From contig JAPOXB010000073.1 in assembly GCA_026707335.1 (NCBI GenBank), positions 12,744 through 24,190 of the forward strand: a stretch of 11,447 nt of DNA, in the 5' to 3' direction. Under the pieces are notes generated by a model that was not told where the DNA came from, did no database searches, and was given only the letters and a program-made list of their open reading frames with translations. Each line of letters opens with the position of its first letter. Positions within the stretch are counted from its first letter, which is position 1. A program made the position numbers and the translations under genes. This DNA is from Chloroflexota bacterium (lineage in GTDB: Bacteria > Chloroflexota > Dehalococcoidia > Bin125). Shown here piece after piece: positions 1-6,449 of this stretch.

Positions 1-1020
1 GTCACCGGCTACGTGGGCGCGGAGTTGGCGCGGCTGCTGGGGGCGCACCCGCGCGTCGAGATCGCCGCGGTCACCGGTCGCTCCCAGGCCGGCAAGCGCC
101 TGGCCGAGGTTTTCCCGCACCTCTGGTCGCTCGACCTGCCGATCGAGGCGTCGCTGGACGCGGACGTGGACGTGGTGCTCTCCGCGCTGCCGCATGCCGC
201 CGCCGCCGAGGCCCTGCACCCCTTCATCGAGGCCGGCACGCCCGTGATCGACTGCAGCGCCGACTTCCGCCTGCACGAGCCGGAGGACTACGAACGCTGG
301 TACGGCGATCACCCGACGCCGCAACTTTTGCCCGACGCCGTCTACGGCCTGCCCGAGCTGCATCGCGACGCCATCCGCGAGTCGAAGCTGGTCGCCGTGC
401 CGGGCTGCTACCCCACCGCCGCCATCCTGGCGCTGGCGCCGCTGGCGGCGGCCGGCTGGCTCGACGGCGGCGCGATCGTCGATGCGAAGTCGGGCGTGTC
501 CGGCGCGGGCCGGTCGCTGAAGCTGACGTCGCACTTCTCCGAGGTCGGCGAGAACCTGAGCGCGTACGGGCTCGACGGGCACCGGCACCAGCCGGAGATG
601 GTGCAGGAACTCTCGGCCCTGGCCGGCGGCGACGGCGACGGACCGGCCGTCACCTTCGTCCCGCACCTGATCCCGATGGTGCGCGGCATGCTGGCCACCT
701 GCTACCCCAGCATCCCCGCCGGGGCGCTGCCGTCCTCGCGGGATGCCGCCATCGCGGCCCTCCGCGGCCAGTACGACGCCTTCTACGATGCGCACCCCTT
801 CGTGCAGGTGGCGGACAGCCCGCCCAGCACGAAGCAGACGCTGGGCAGCAACGCCTGCCTGCTCTACCCCGGCGTCGACGCCGTGACGGGGCAGGTCACC
901 GTGCTGTCGGCGCTCGACAACCTGGGCAAAGGCGCGGCCGGCGGCGCCGTGCAGTGCCTCAACCTCATGTTCGGCCTCGACGAGCGCGCCGGCCTCAGCG
1001 CCGTCGGCGTCTACCCCTAG
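1..1020 (+). CDS. argC: N-acetyl-gamma-glutamyl-phosphate reductase, 5' partial
   Basis: ArgC makes N-acetylglutamate semialdehyde by NADPH-dependent reduction of N-acetylglutamyl phosphate, the third step of arginine synthesis, in the cytosol. The reading frame is open from base 1 and begins inside the nucleotide-binding motif (VTGYVGAEL, family form GATGYVGAEL), so the true start lies only some 6-10 codons upstream of the window. The GTG at 13 falls inside this motif and is not a credible start. The catalytic cysteine is in VPGCYPTA (codon 406-408), and the conserved GHRHQPE motif with the catalytic histidine region lies at about 577-597. The end reads LDNLGKGAAGGAVQCLNLMFG, as in the family. 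The 339 residues present agree with the usual length of about 345. argJ follows after 52 bp, so co-transcription is likely. Identification is secure; only the N-terminus is missing. Confidence 0.96.
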   Translation, partial: VTGYVGAELARLLGAHPRVEIAAVTGRSQAGKRLAEVFPHLWSLDLPIEASLDADVDVVLSALPHAAAAEALHPFIEAGTPVIDCSADFRLHEPEDYERWYGDHPTPQLLPDAVYGLPELHRDAIRESKLVAVPGCYPTAAILALAPLAAAGWLDGGAIVDAKSGVSGAGRSLKLTSHFSEVGENLSAYGLDGHRHQPEMVQELSALAGGDGDGPAVTFVPHLIPMVRGMLATCYPSIPAGALPSSRDAAIAALRGQYDAFYDAHPFVQVADSPPSTKQTLGSNACLLYPGVDAVTGQVTVLSALDNLGKGAAGGAVQCLNLMFGLDERAGLSAVGVYP

Positions 1021-1072
1021 CCCGACAGCGCCGCCCGACGCACCAGCCAGGGCCGGCTAGCCAGGAGCCCCC

Positions 1073-2338
1073 ATGTCCGAGCCCACGCGACCGCCGATCA
1101 ACGCCGTCACGACGCCCGCCGGCTACCGCGCGGGCGGCGTCGCCTGCGGGATCAAGGCCTCCGGCCAGCCCGACCTGGCGCTGCTCGTCTCCGACCGGCC
1201 GGCCGCCGCCGCCGCGGTGTTCACTCGCAGCCAGTCCAAGGCCGAGCCGCTGCTCGTCGACCAGGAGCAGTTGCGCGACCCCCACATCCAGGCGGTAATC
1301 GTCAACTCCGGCAACGCCAACTGCGCGACCGGCGCGCAGGGCCTCGCCGACGCCCGCACGATGCTCGGTCTCGCGGCGGAGCGCGCCGGCTGCGCTGTCG
1401 ATCTGGCCTTCGTCAGCAGCACCGGCATCATCGGCCACTTCCTGCCCATGGATCGGGTGCGGGAGGGCGCGGCCGAGGTCACGCTCTCCGCCGAGGGCGG
1501 CGGCGACTTCGCGCGGGCGATCCTGACGACCGACGGCTTCATGAAGGAGGCGCTGGCCACGTTCGAGGCGGGCGGCGCGACCTACACCCTGGGCGGCTGC
1601 GCCAAGGGGGCGGGCATGATTCATCCCAACCTGGATGGGGCCAACATGGATGGGCCCCATATGGGCGCGCCCGCGGGCGAGCGGCACGCCACGATGCTCG
1701 CCTACCTCACCACCGACGCCGACATCGAGCCGGGCTTGCTGCAGGAGCGGCTGCAATACGCGGTCGATCGCAGCTTCAACATGATCAGCGTCGATGGGGA
1801 CACCTCGACGAGCGACACGGTCCTGATCCTCGCCAACGGCGCGGCGGGCGGCACGCCGTTGACGGCGGCCGACCGGGACGGCGTGGCGGCGTTCGACGCC
1901 GCGCTGCGCTCGGTCTGCGAGTCGCTCGCCATCGACATCGCGCGGGGCGGCGAGGGCGCCACGAAGCTGCTCGCGATCACCGTGCAGGGCGCCGCCGACC
2001 GCGACGCGGCCGTCGCCGTCGCTCGCACGGTCTCGACCTCCGTGCTGCTCAAGGCGGCGCTGAGCAAAGGCGACCCCAACTGGGGCCGCGTCGTCATGGC
2101 GGCCGGGAACGCGGGCGTCCCCTTCGACCGCGCCATGCTGCGCGTCTGGCTGGGCGACCGCCTGCTCTACGCGGACGGCGGCAGCACGGGGATCGCCCCG
2201 GCCGACGCCGCCCAGGCGGTCGCCGGCGACACCGTGCGCATCCGCATCGACCTGGGCCAGGGCGACGCGGAGGCCACCGCTTGGGGCTGCGATCTGACCG
2301 AGGAGTACGTCCGCTTCAATGCGGATTACGTCACCTGA
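1073..2338 (+). CDS. argJ: Bifunctional ornithine acetyltransferase / N-acetylglutamate synthase
   Basis: ArgJ moves the acetyl group from N-acetylornithine to glutamate, giving ornithine and regenerating acetylglutamate; many members also accept acetyl-CoA. Family motifs appear in order: NSGNANC (about residue 79), SSTGIIG (about 117), KGAGMIHPN (178-186), ATMLAYLTTDA (206-216), SVDGDTSTSDT, DPNWGRV and the C-terminal AWGCDLTEEYVRFNADY. Total length is 421 residues. The enzyme normally cleaves itself between Ala and Thr in NMATML, and the freed Thr is the nucleophile. Here that bond would be Ala206-Thr207, predicting chains of 206 and 215 residues. Nineteen residues (187-205) separate MIHPN from ATML where the family form I know has a single Met. 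Start ATG 1073 has AGGAG at 1063-1067. Function is secure; normal self-processing is an inference. Confidence 0.96.
   Translation: MSEPTRPPINAVTTPAGYRAGGVACGIKASGQPDLALLVSDRPAAAAAVFTRSQSKAEPLLVDQEQLRDPHIQAVIVNSGNANCATGAQGLADARTMLGLAAERAGCAVDLAFVSSTGIIGHFLPMDRVREGAAEVTLSAEGGGDFARAILTTDGFMKEALATFEAGGATYTLGGCAKGAGMIHPNLDGANMDGPHMGAPAGERHATMLAYLTTDADIEPGLLQERLQYAVDRSFNMISVDGDTSTSDTVLILANGAAGGTPLTAADRDGVAAFDAALRSVCESLAIDIARGGEGATKLLAITVQGAADRDAAVAVARTVSTSVLLKAALSKGDPNWGRVVMAAGNAGVPFDRAMLRVWLGDRLLYADGGSTGIAPADAAQAVAGDTVRIRIDLGQGDAEATAWGCDLTEEYVRFNADYVT
1632..1661 (+). repeat. Two imperfect 15-bp tandem units inside argJ
   Basis: Bases 1632-1646 and 1647-1661 match at 12 of 15 positions (both begin TGGATGGG), and a more degenerate third unit may follow to about 1676. 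In the argJ frame this gives a five-residue rhythm: MIHPN, LDGAN, MDGPH, MGAPA. The copies are in frame and make up most of the extra segment before the self-cleavage site. Several codons here end in T (ATT, CAT, GAT, GAT, CAT), unlike the G/C-ending codons around them. Confidence 0.7.
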
Positions 2339-2349
2339 TCGCGGCGGAT

Positions 2350-2368
2350 CGGTCCGGCGGGAGGACCG
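2350..2368 (+). other. Stem-loop 1 in the argJ-argB gap
   Basis: A perfect 6-bp inverted repeat (CGGTCC and GGACCG) encloses a 7-base loop, beginning 12 bases after the argJ stop codon. No T run follows, so it is not a classical intrinsic terminator. It could stabilise the 3' end of the argCJ transcript or act as a weak terminator. Confidence 0.5.
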
Positions 2369-2374
2369 GGCGGG

Positions 2375-2404
2375 GGCGATCCGCGGAAGCCGCGCGCGGA
2401 TGCC
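2375..2404 (+). other. Stem-loop 2 in the argJ-argB gap, terminator-like
   Basis: A 7-bp stem (ATCCGCG at 2379-2385 with CGCGGAT at 2395-2401) has a 9-base loop. It is extended by three more pairs (GGC/GCC) past one bulged G at 2378. It directly follows stem-loop 1 and precedes the argB promoter-like hexamer. The stem is strong and GC-rich but has no following T tract. It may mark the end of the argCJ message. Confidence 0.5.
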
Positions 2405-2427
2405 GCCTGCACTGGCCGGGGATCGCG

Positions 2428-2433
2428 TAGGCT
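2428..2433 (+). promoter_or_regulatory. Candidate -10 element for a leaderless argB transcript
   Basis: TAGGCT fits the TANNNT pattern of a -10 hexamer and ends 7 bases before the argB ATG, so transcription would begin at or next to the start codon. No purine-rich ribosome binding site is visible just upstream of argB, which agrees with a leaderless message. I see no convincing -35 box. The same hexamer occurs upstream of rpe at 10827-10832. Confidence 0.4.
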
Positions 2434-2440
2434 TACGCCG

Positions 2441-3229
2441 ATGCATGGTTCATCTCCAGACGGCGGCGCGAACGGGGCGATCGTGGTCAAGCTCGGGGGC
2501 AGCACCCTGGGGGCGCACGACACGTCGCTGTCGGACTGTGTGGCGCTGCACCGCGCGGGACGCCGGGTCGTGATCGTGCACGGTGGCGGCGCGACCGTCT
2601 CCGACTGGAAGCGGCGGCTGGACGTGCCGACGGAGTGGGTGGACGGACTGCGCAAGACGACGGCCGAGTCGCGCGACGTGGTGGTCGCGGTGCTGGCCGG
2701 ACTGGTGAACACGACCCTCGTACAACAACTGAACCGCCTCGGCGCGCGGGCCGTCGGCCTGAGCGGGGCCGACGCGGGCCTGCTCTGCTCGCCGCCCAGC
2801 CCGCGCGGCCTCGGGCTGGTGGGCGAAACGCCGCAGGCCGACCCGGCGCTGCTGCACGCCCTGCTCGACGCCGGACTGCTGCCGGTCGTCGCGCCGATCG
2901 GCGTGACACCGGACTCCGGCGAACTGCTGAACATCAACGCCGACACCGCGGCGGGCGCGATCGCCACGGCTCTGCCGGCCGAACACGTCATCTTCCTCAG
3001 CGACGTCGCGGGCATCCTGGACGCCGGCGGCGCCCTCGCGCCCGAACTGGACGCGGCGCGGACGAGCGCCTGGCGCGAGAGCGGCGTGATCAGCGGCGGC
3101 ATGCTGCCCAAGGTGCAGGCCGGCCACCGGGCGGCCGAGGCCGGAGCCAGCGCCCGCATCGTCGACGGCCGCGAGGCCGGGGCGATCCCCGCCGCGCTCG
3201 CCGGCTCCGGTGGGACACTCGTCCGATGA
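2441..3229 (+). CDS. argB: Acetylglutamate kinase
   Basis: ArgB phosphorylates N-acetylglutamate with ATP, the second step of arginine synthesis and, in organisms using ArgJ, usually the arginine-controlled one. The amino-acid-kinase fold is clear: KLGGSTLG (residues 17-24), VHGGG, substrate-binding DGLRKT, AVGLSGADAG, NINADTAAGAIA, FLSDVAGIL, and SGGMLPKVQA with the phosphate-contacting Lys. Length is 262 residues, at the short end of the family. Only about 12 residues precede the first strand (AIVVKLGGS), less than the N-terminal helix of hexameric arginine-inhibited enzymes. ATG 2441 has no visible Shine-Dalgarno sequence and may be read from a leaderless message. The stop codon overlaps the next gene's start as ATGA. 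The form GGGATVSDWKRRL resembles kinases I associate with Chloroflexota. Confidence 0.94.
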   Translation: MHGSSPDGGANGAIVVKLGGSTLGAHDTSLSDCVALHRAGRRVVIVHGGGATVSDWKRRLDVPTEWVDGLRKTTAESRDVVVAVLAGLVNTTLVQQLNRLGARAVGLSGADAGLLCSPPSPRGLGLVGETPQADPALLHALLDAGLLPVVAPIGVTPDSGELLNINADTAAGAIATALPAEHVIFLSDVAGILDAGGALAPELDAARTSAWRESGVISGGMLPKVQAGHRAAEAGASARIVDGREAGAIPAALAGSGGTLVR

Positions 3230-6200
3230 GGGCCCTCGCCGTTCCCCGCCGCCTGCTGCCCGAGTGGCTGCCGCGCCGGCCGCGGCCGGCCGACATCCGG
3301 CGCCTGCGGCCGTCACCCGTCCATCGCGCCGGCGACGGCGAGGAGAAGGACGACGACAAGGGCCGGCAGGAGCCGCCGCCGCCCTTCGGCGTGCCGCCCT
3401 CGGAGGAAGGGCGGAGCGGCGCCTTGGGGCCCCCGCCGCCCGTCTTCCGCGACCTGGGACCTCAAGGCGGAGGGGGAGCGCCGCCGCCGCCCTACCAGAT
3501 CGGCCGGGCGCGCGCCCGCGACGGCCAGGGTGGCGGTGTCTGGTCGCGCGTGCTCGTGCTGCTCGTCATCCTGCTGGTGCTGTTCATCGTCGCGAACATC
3601 GTGGTCGGGCTGTTCATCGACCGGCTGTGGTTCGACGAACTCGGCTATCGCGGGGTGTTCAACACGCGCCTCGGCACGCGCATCTGGCTGTTCTTCGCGG
3701 GCTTCGGGATCGCGGGAGCCTTCCTGCTGATCAACGTGCTGGCCGCCTGGACCCTGCCGCTGGCCAGCCCCAACGCCGAAGCCAGCCCCTTCCGGGACGT
3801 TCCGCTGACCACGGTCAAGCGCGCGGCCCGGATCGGCATGCTGGCTGGGGCGCTGTTCATCGCGATCATCTTCGGCTCCATCGCCTGGCAGGAATGGGAA
3901 CTCATCCTGCAGTTCATCGAGGCCGAGCCGTTCGGCATCGTCGACCCGGAGTTCGGGCGCGACGTGGGCTTCTACGTCTTCAAGCTCGACGCCCTGCAGT
4001 TCGTCAAGGGCTGGGGCCTGGGCCTCGGCATCCTGGGGCTGTTCGCCGGGATCGCCGTGTACGGCTTCCGCTTCTTGCTGCACGCCGGCGATGTGGCCGC
4101 CACGCGGCCGATCCGCATCCACGCGGCGCTGCTGCTGACCGGGATCATGGCGCTGGTCATCTGGGGCTACTGGCTGGGCCGCTTCGAGCTGGTGCTCAGC
4201 GACAACGGCACCGTGTTCGGGGCCACGTACACCGACGTCAAGGTCCGCGACACGGCCCTGCTCGTGATGATGGCGGCGGGCGCGTGCGTGGGGCTGGCCG
4301 TGCTGAGCTGGCCCTTCCACCAGCGCATCGCCATCCCGGCCGTCTCGCTGGGCTTCCTGGTCGTCGCCAGCCTGGGCGCCACGGCCATCTACCCGGCGAT
4401 CGTGCAGCGCTTCACCGTCGAGCCGAACGAGCTCAACCGCGAGCGGCCCTACATCCAGCGCAACATCACGATGACCCGGGTCGCCTTCGGCCTGGACGAG
4501 ATCCAGGAGACGTCGTTCCCGGCCGACGAACAGGTCACCGAGGCCGACGTGCGCGCGTCGCAGGCCTCCCTGCGCAACGTGCGCGTCTGGGACCACCGCC
4601 CCCTGCTGAACACGATCAACACCATCCAGCGCATCCGCCCGCAGTACCGCTTCCCGGACGTGGACGTCGACCGCTACAAGATCGGCGGCGTCAGCCGGCA
4701 GGTCTTCCTGGGCGTGCGCGAACTCTCGCAGGGGCAGCTCAGCGCCGATCAGTCCGGCTGGGTCAACCGACGCCTGCAATTCACGCACGGCTTCGGCGTG
4801 GCGGTGAACCCCGTCGACCTCGTGACCGAGGCGGGGCGGCCCTCGTTCTTCGTCTCCAACATCCCGCCCGAGGTCTCCGGCCCGGTCGACGAAGGCTCGT
4901 TCGAGATCACGCAGCCGCGCATCTACTTCGGCGAGGACACCGGCGAGTGGGTGATCGTGAACTCCGATTCGGAGGAGTTCGACTACCCGCTGACGGCCGG
5001 CACCGACGAGACCGGGCTGGACCTGGAGTCGCAGGCCCGCAACCGCTACGACGGCGACGGCGGCATCGAGATCGGCGGCTTCTTCAAGCGTCTGGCGTTT
5101 GCCTGGTCCTTCGCCGACACGAACATCCTGATCTCGGGCTCGCTCTCCGGCGAGAGCCGCATCCTCTTCCGGCGCAACATCCAGGAGCGGGTCGCCGAGA
5201 TCGCGCCCTTCCTGCACCTGGACGCCGACCCGTACATCGTCATCGCCGAGGATGGGCGCCTGCTCTGGATCCAGGACGCCTACACGGCGACGAACCGCTT
5301 CCCTTACTCGCAGCCGCACCCCTCGGGCGTGAACTACATCCGCAACTCCGTCAAGGTCGTGGTCGACGCCTTCCATGGGACCGTCGACTTCTACATCGTC
5401 GATGACACCGACCCCATCATCCGGGTCTGGAGCAAGATCTTCCCGGAGTTGTTCCAGCCGGAGTCGGCCTTCCCGGCGGATCTGCGCGAGCACTGGCGCT
5501 ACCCGCAGGACATGTTCCAGATTCAGGCCGATCAATATTTGGCCTACCACGTGACGAACCCGACCTCGCTGTTCAACCGGCAGGACACCTGGGCCATCCC
5601 CCAGGAGGTGCTGGTGCAGGACCAGACCGTCCCGCTGGAGCCGTACTACGTCACGCTCTCCCTGCCCGACTCGGAGGAGCCCGAGTTCCTGCTCATCACG
5701 CCGTTCACGCCGCGCGCGACCCAGAACGCCATCGCCTGGATGGCGGGCCGCAGCGACGGCGAGCACTACGGCGAACTCTTCGCCTTCACGTTCCCGAGCA
5801 ACAAGAACGTCAACGGGCCCCAGCAGATCGAGGCGACGATCGGGCAGCAGCCCGACATCCGCGAGGAGATCACCCTGCTCGGCCAGGGCGGCAGTCAGGT
5901 GATCCGGGGCAACCTGCTGTTCATCCCCGTTGGGCAGTCGTACCTCTACGTGGAGCCGTTCTACGTCCAGGCCGACGCCTCCGACTTCCCGCAGTTGCAG
6001 TTCGTCGTCGTGGTGAACGGCGATCAGATCGCCTTCGCGCGCAGCCTGGAGGAGGCCGCCACCGCGGCGCTCGGCTTCCCGGCCGGCACCGGCGCCGTCC
6101 TGGTCAGCGACGACGGCAGACCGGCGCAGGCGCCGGCCGCGACGGAGCCGGACGCGGAGCCGACGGAAGCGGAAGCCGCCGACGCGCCGCCGCGAGTGAC

Positions 6201-6351
6201 CGACGGCGCCGGCGAGCCGCTGGAGCTCGACGACCTGCAGCGCCTGCTGGACGAACTCGACACCCTGCTGGAGAACTCGCGTGAGCAACTCGATACGCTG
6301 CAGCGGGTGCGTGACGCCCTGGAGGTGCTGCTGGCCGACGAGACGGAGTAG
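3226..6351 (+). CDS. UPF0182 (COG1615) family multi-pass membrane protein
   Basis: This 1041-residue membrane protein belongs to a family of unknown biochemical function. The first 100 residues are cytosolic-looking: arginine-rich, then a GEEKDDDKG patch, then proline-rich with PPPP at 50-53, 69-72 and 86-89. Seven hydrophobic segments follow at about 105-131, 153-177, 203-222, 263-286, 300-320, 344-365 and 370-393. The family hallmark DRLWFDELGY lies just after the first (W135). A large soluble domain of about 560 residues follows, probably outside the membrane (ITMTRVAFGLD, NTINTIQRIRPQY, RIYFGED, HPSGVNYIRNSVKVVVD, DTWAIPQE, EPYYV). The end is an acidic low-complexity stretch (about 970-1000) and a leucine-rich heptad-like helix (LDDLQRLLDELDTLL). 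ATG 3226 overlaps the argB stop by ATGA, implying coupled translation; the open frame upstream of it is argB read in the wrong frame. The family assignment is firm, the role unknown. Confidence 0.9.
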   Translation: MRALAVPRRLLPEWLPRRPRPADIRRLRPSPVHRAGDGEEKDDDKGRQEPPPPFGVPPSEEGRSGALGPPPPVFRDLGPQGGGGAPPPPYQIGRARARDGQGGGVWSRVLVLLVILLVLFIVANIVVGLFIDRLWFDELGYRGVFNTRLGTRIWLFFAGFGIAGAFLLINVLAAWTLPLASPNAEASPFRDVPLTTVKRAARIGMLAGALFIAIIFGSIAWQEWELILQFIEAEPFGIVDPEFGRDVGFYVFKLDALQFVKGWGLGLGILGLFAGIAVYGFRFLLHAGDVAATRPIRIHAALLLTGIMALVIWGYWLGRFELVLSDNGTVFGATYTDVKVRDTALLVMMAAGACVGLAVLSWPFHQRIAIPAVSLGFLVVASLGATAIYPAIVQRFTVEPNELNRERPYIQRNITMTRVAFGLDEIQETSFPADEQVTEADVRASQASLRNVRVWDHRPLLNTINTIQRIRPQYRFPDVDVDRYKIGGVSRQVFLGVRELSQGQLSADQSGWVNRRLQFTHGFGVAVNPVDLVTEAGRPSFFVSNIPPEVSGPVDEGSFEITQPRIYFGEDTGEWVIVNSDSEEFDYPLTAGTDETGLDLESQARNRYDGDGGIEIGGFFKRLAFAWSFADTNILISGSLSGESRILFRRNIQERVAEIAPFLHLDADPYIVIAEDGRLLWIQDAYTATNRFPYSQPHPSGVNYIRNSVKVVVDAFHGTVDFYIVDDTDPIIRVWSKIFPELFQPESAFPADLREHWRYPQDMFQIQADQYLAYHVTNPTSLFNRQDTWAIPQEVLVQDQTVPLEPYYVTLSLPDSEEPEFLLITPFTPRATQNAIAWMAGRSDGEHYGELFAFTFPSNKNVNGPQQIEATIGQQPDIREEITLLGQGGSQVIRGNLLFIPVGQSYLYVEPFYVQADASDFPQLQFVVVVNGDQIAFARSLEEAATAALGFPAGTGAVLVSDDGRPAQAPAATEPDAEPTEAEAADAPPRVTDGAGEPLELDDLQRLLDELDTLLENSREQLDTLQRVRDALEVLLADETE

Positions 6352-6358
6352 CCGGCGA

Positions 6359-6388
6359 TTGCTGGCGACCGCGTCGGGCCGATATTGT
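6359..6388 (+). promoter_or_regulatory. Candidate promoter upstream of argD
   Basis: TTGCTG (6359-6364) and TATTGT (6383-6388) are 18 bases apart, resembling -35 (TTG conserved) and -10 (TANNNT) boxes. This is one of the few AT-rich patches in a gene-free stretch. Transcription would start near 6395, giving a leader of about 55 bases before argD that contains the hairpin at 6397-6422. Confidence 0.4.
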
Positions 6389-6396
6389 TGAGCCCC

Positions 6397-6422
6397 GACG
6401 GCCGGCGCACGACCGGCCCGTC
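6397..6422 (+). other. Stem-loop in the argD leader
   Basis: GACGGCCGG (6397-6405) pairs with CCGGCCCGTC (6413-6422) except for one bulged C, around a 7-base loop. It sits between the candidate promoter and the argD ribosome binding site (AAGGA, 6437-6441). It leaves that site free and has no T tract, so an attenuator cannot be argued from sequence alone. Confidence 0.5.
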
Positions 6423-6449
6423 CCAGAGCGCCCGACAAGGACACTGCAC

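Noticed and set aside
13..15. GTG as the argC start
   Set aside because: It lies within the nucleotide-binding motif (GYVGAEL); the frame is open to base 1, so the real start is outside the window.
1055..1062. GGCTAGCC palindrome between argC and argJ as an operator
   Set aside because: An 8-bp palindrome is common by chance in such GC-rich DNA and has no further symmetry.
2339..2440. Arginine-repressor (ARG box) sites in the gaps between genes
   Set aside because: I looked for AT-rich paired boxes of the TGAAT type in all gaps and saw none; control of this locus cannot be read from the window.
995..2446. A 483-codon minus-strand frame over argJ
   Set aside because: It is a shadow of argJ with Arg/Gly/Ala-rich nonsense composition; argJ carries all family motifs.
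2635..3225. Upstream extension of the UPF0182 open frame into argB
   Set aside because: The translated extension is Arg/Gly/Pro-rich and overlaps argB out of frame; the ATGA start at 3226 explains the gene.
3313..6444. A 1043-codon open frame on the minus strand opposite the UPF0182 gene
   Set aside because: Long antisense frames are expected in GC-rich DNA. Its translation is low-complexity Arg/Asp/Glu/Val-rich with no family motif, while the plus strand encodes a clear membrane protein.
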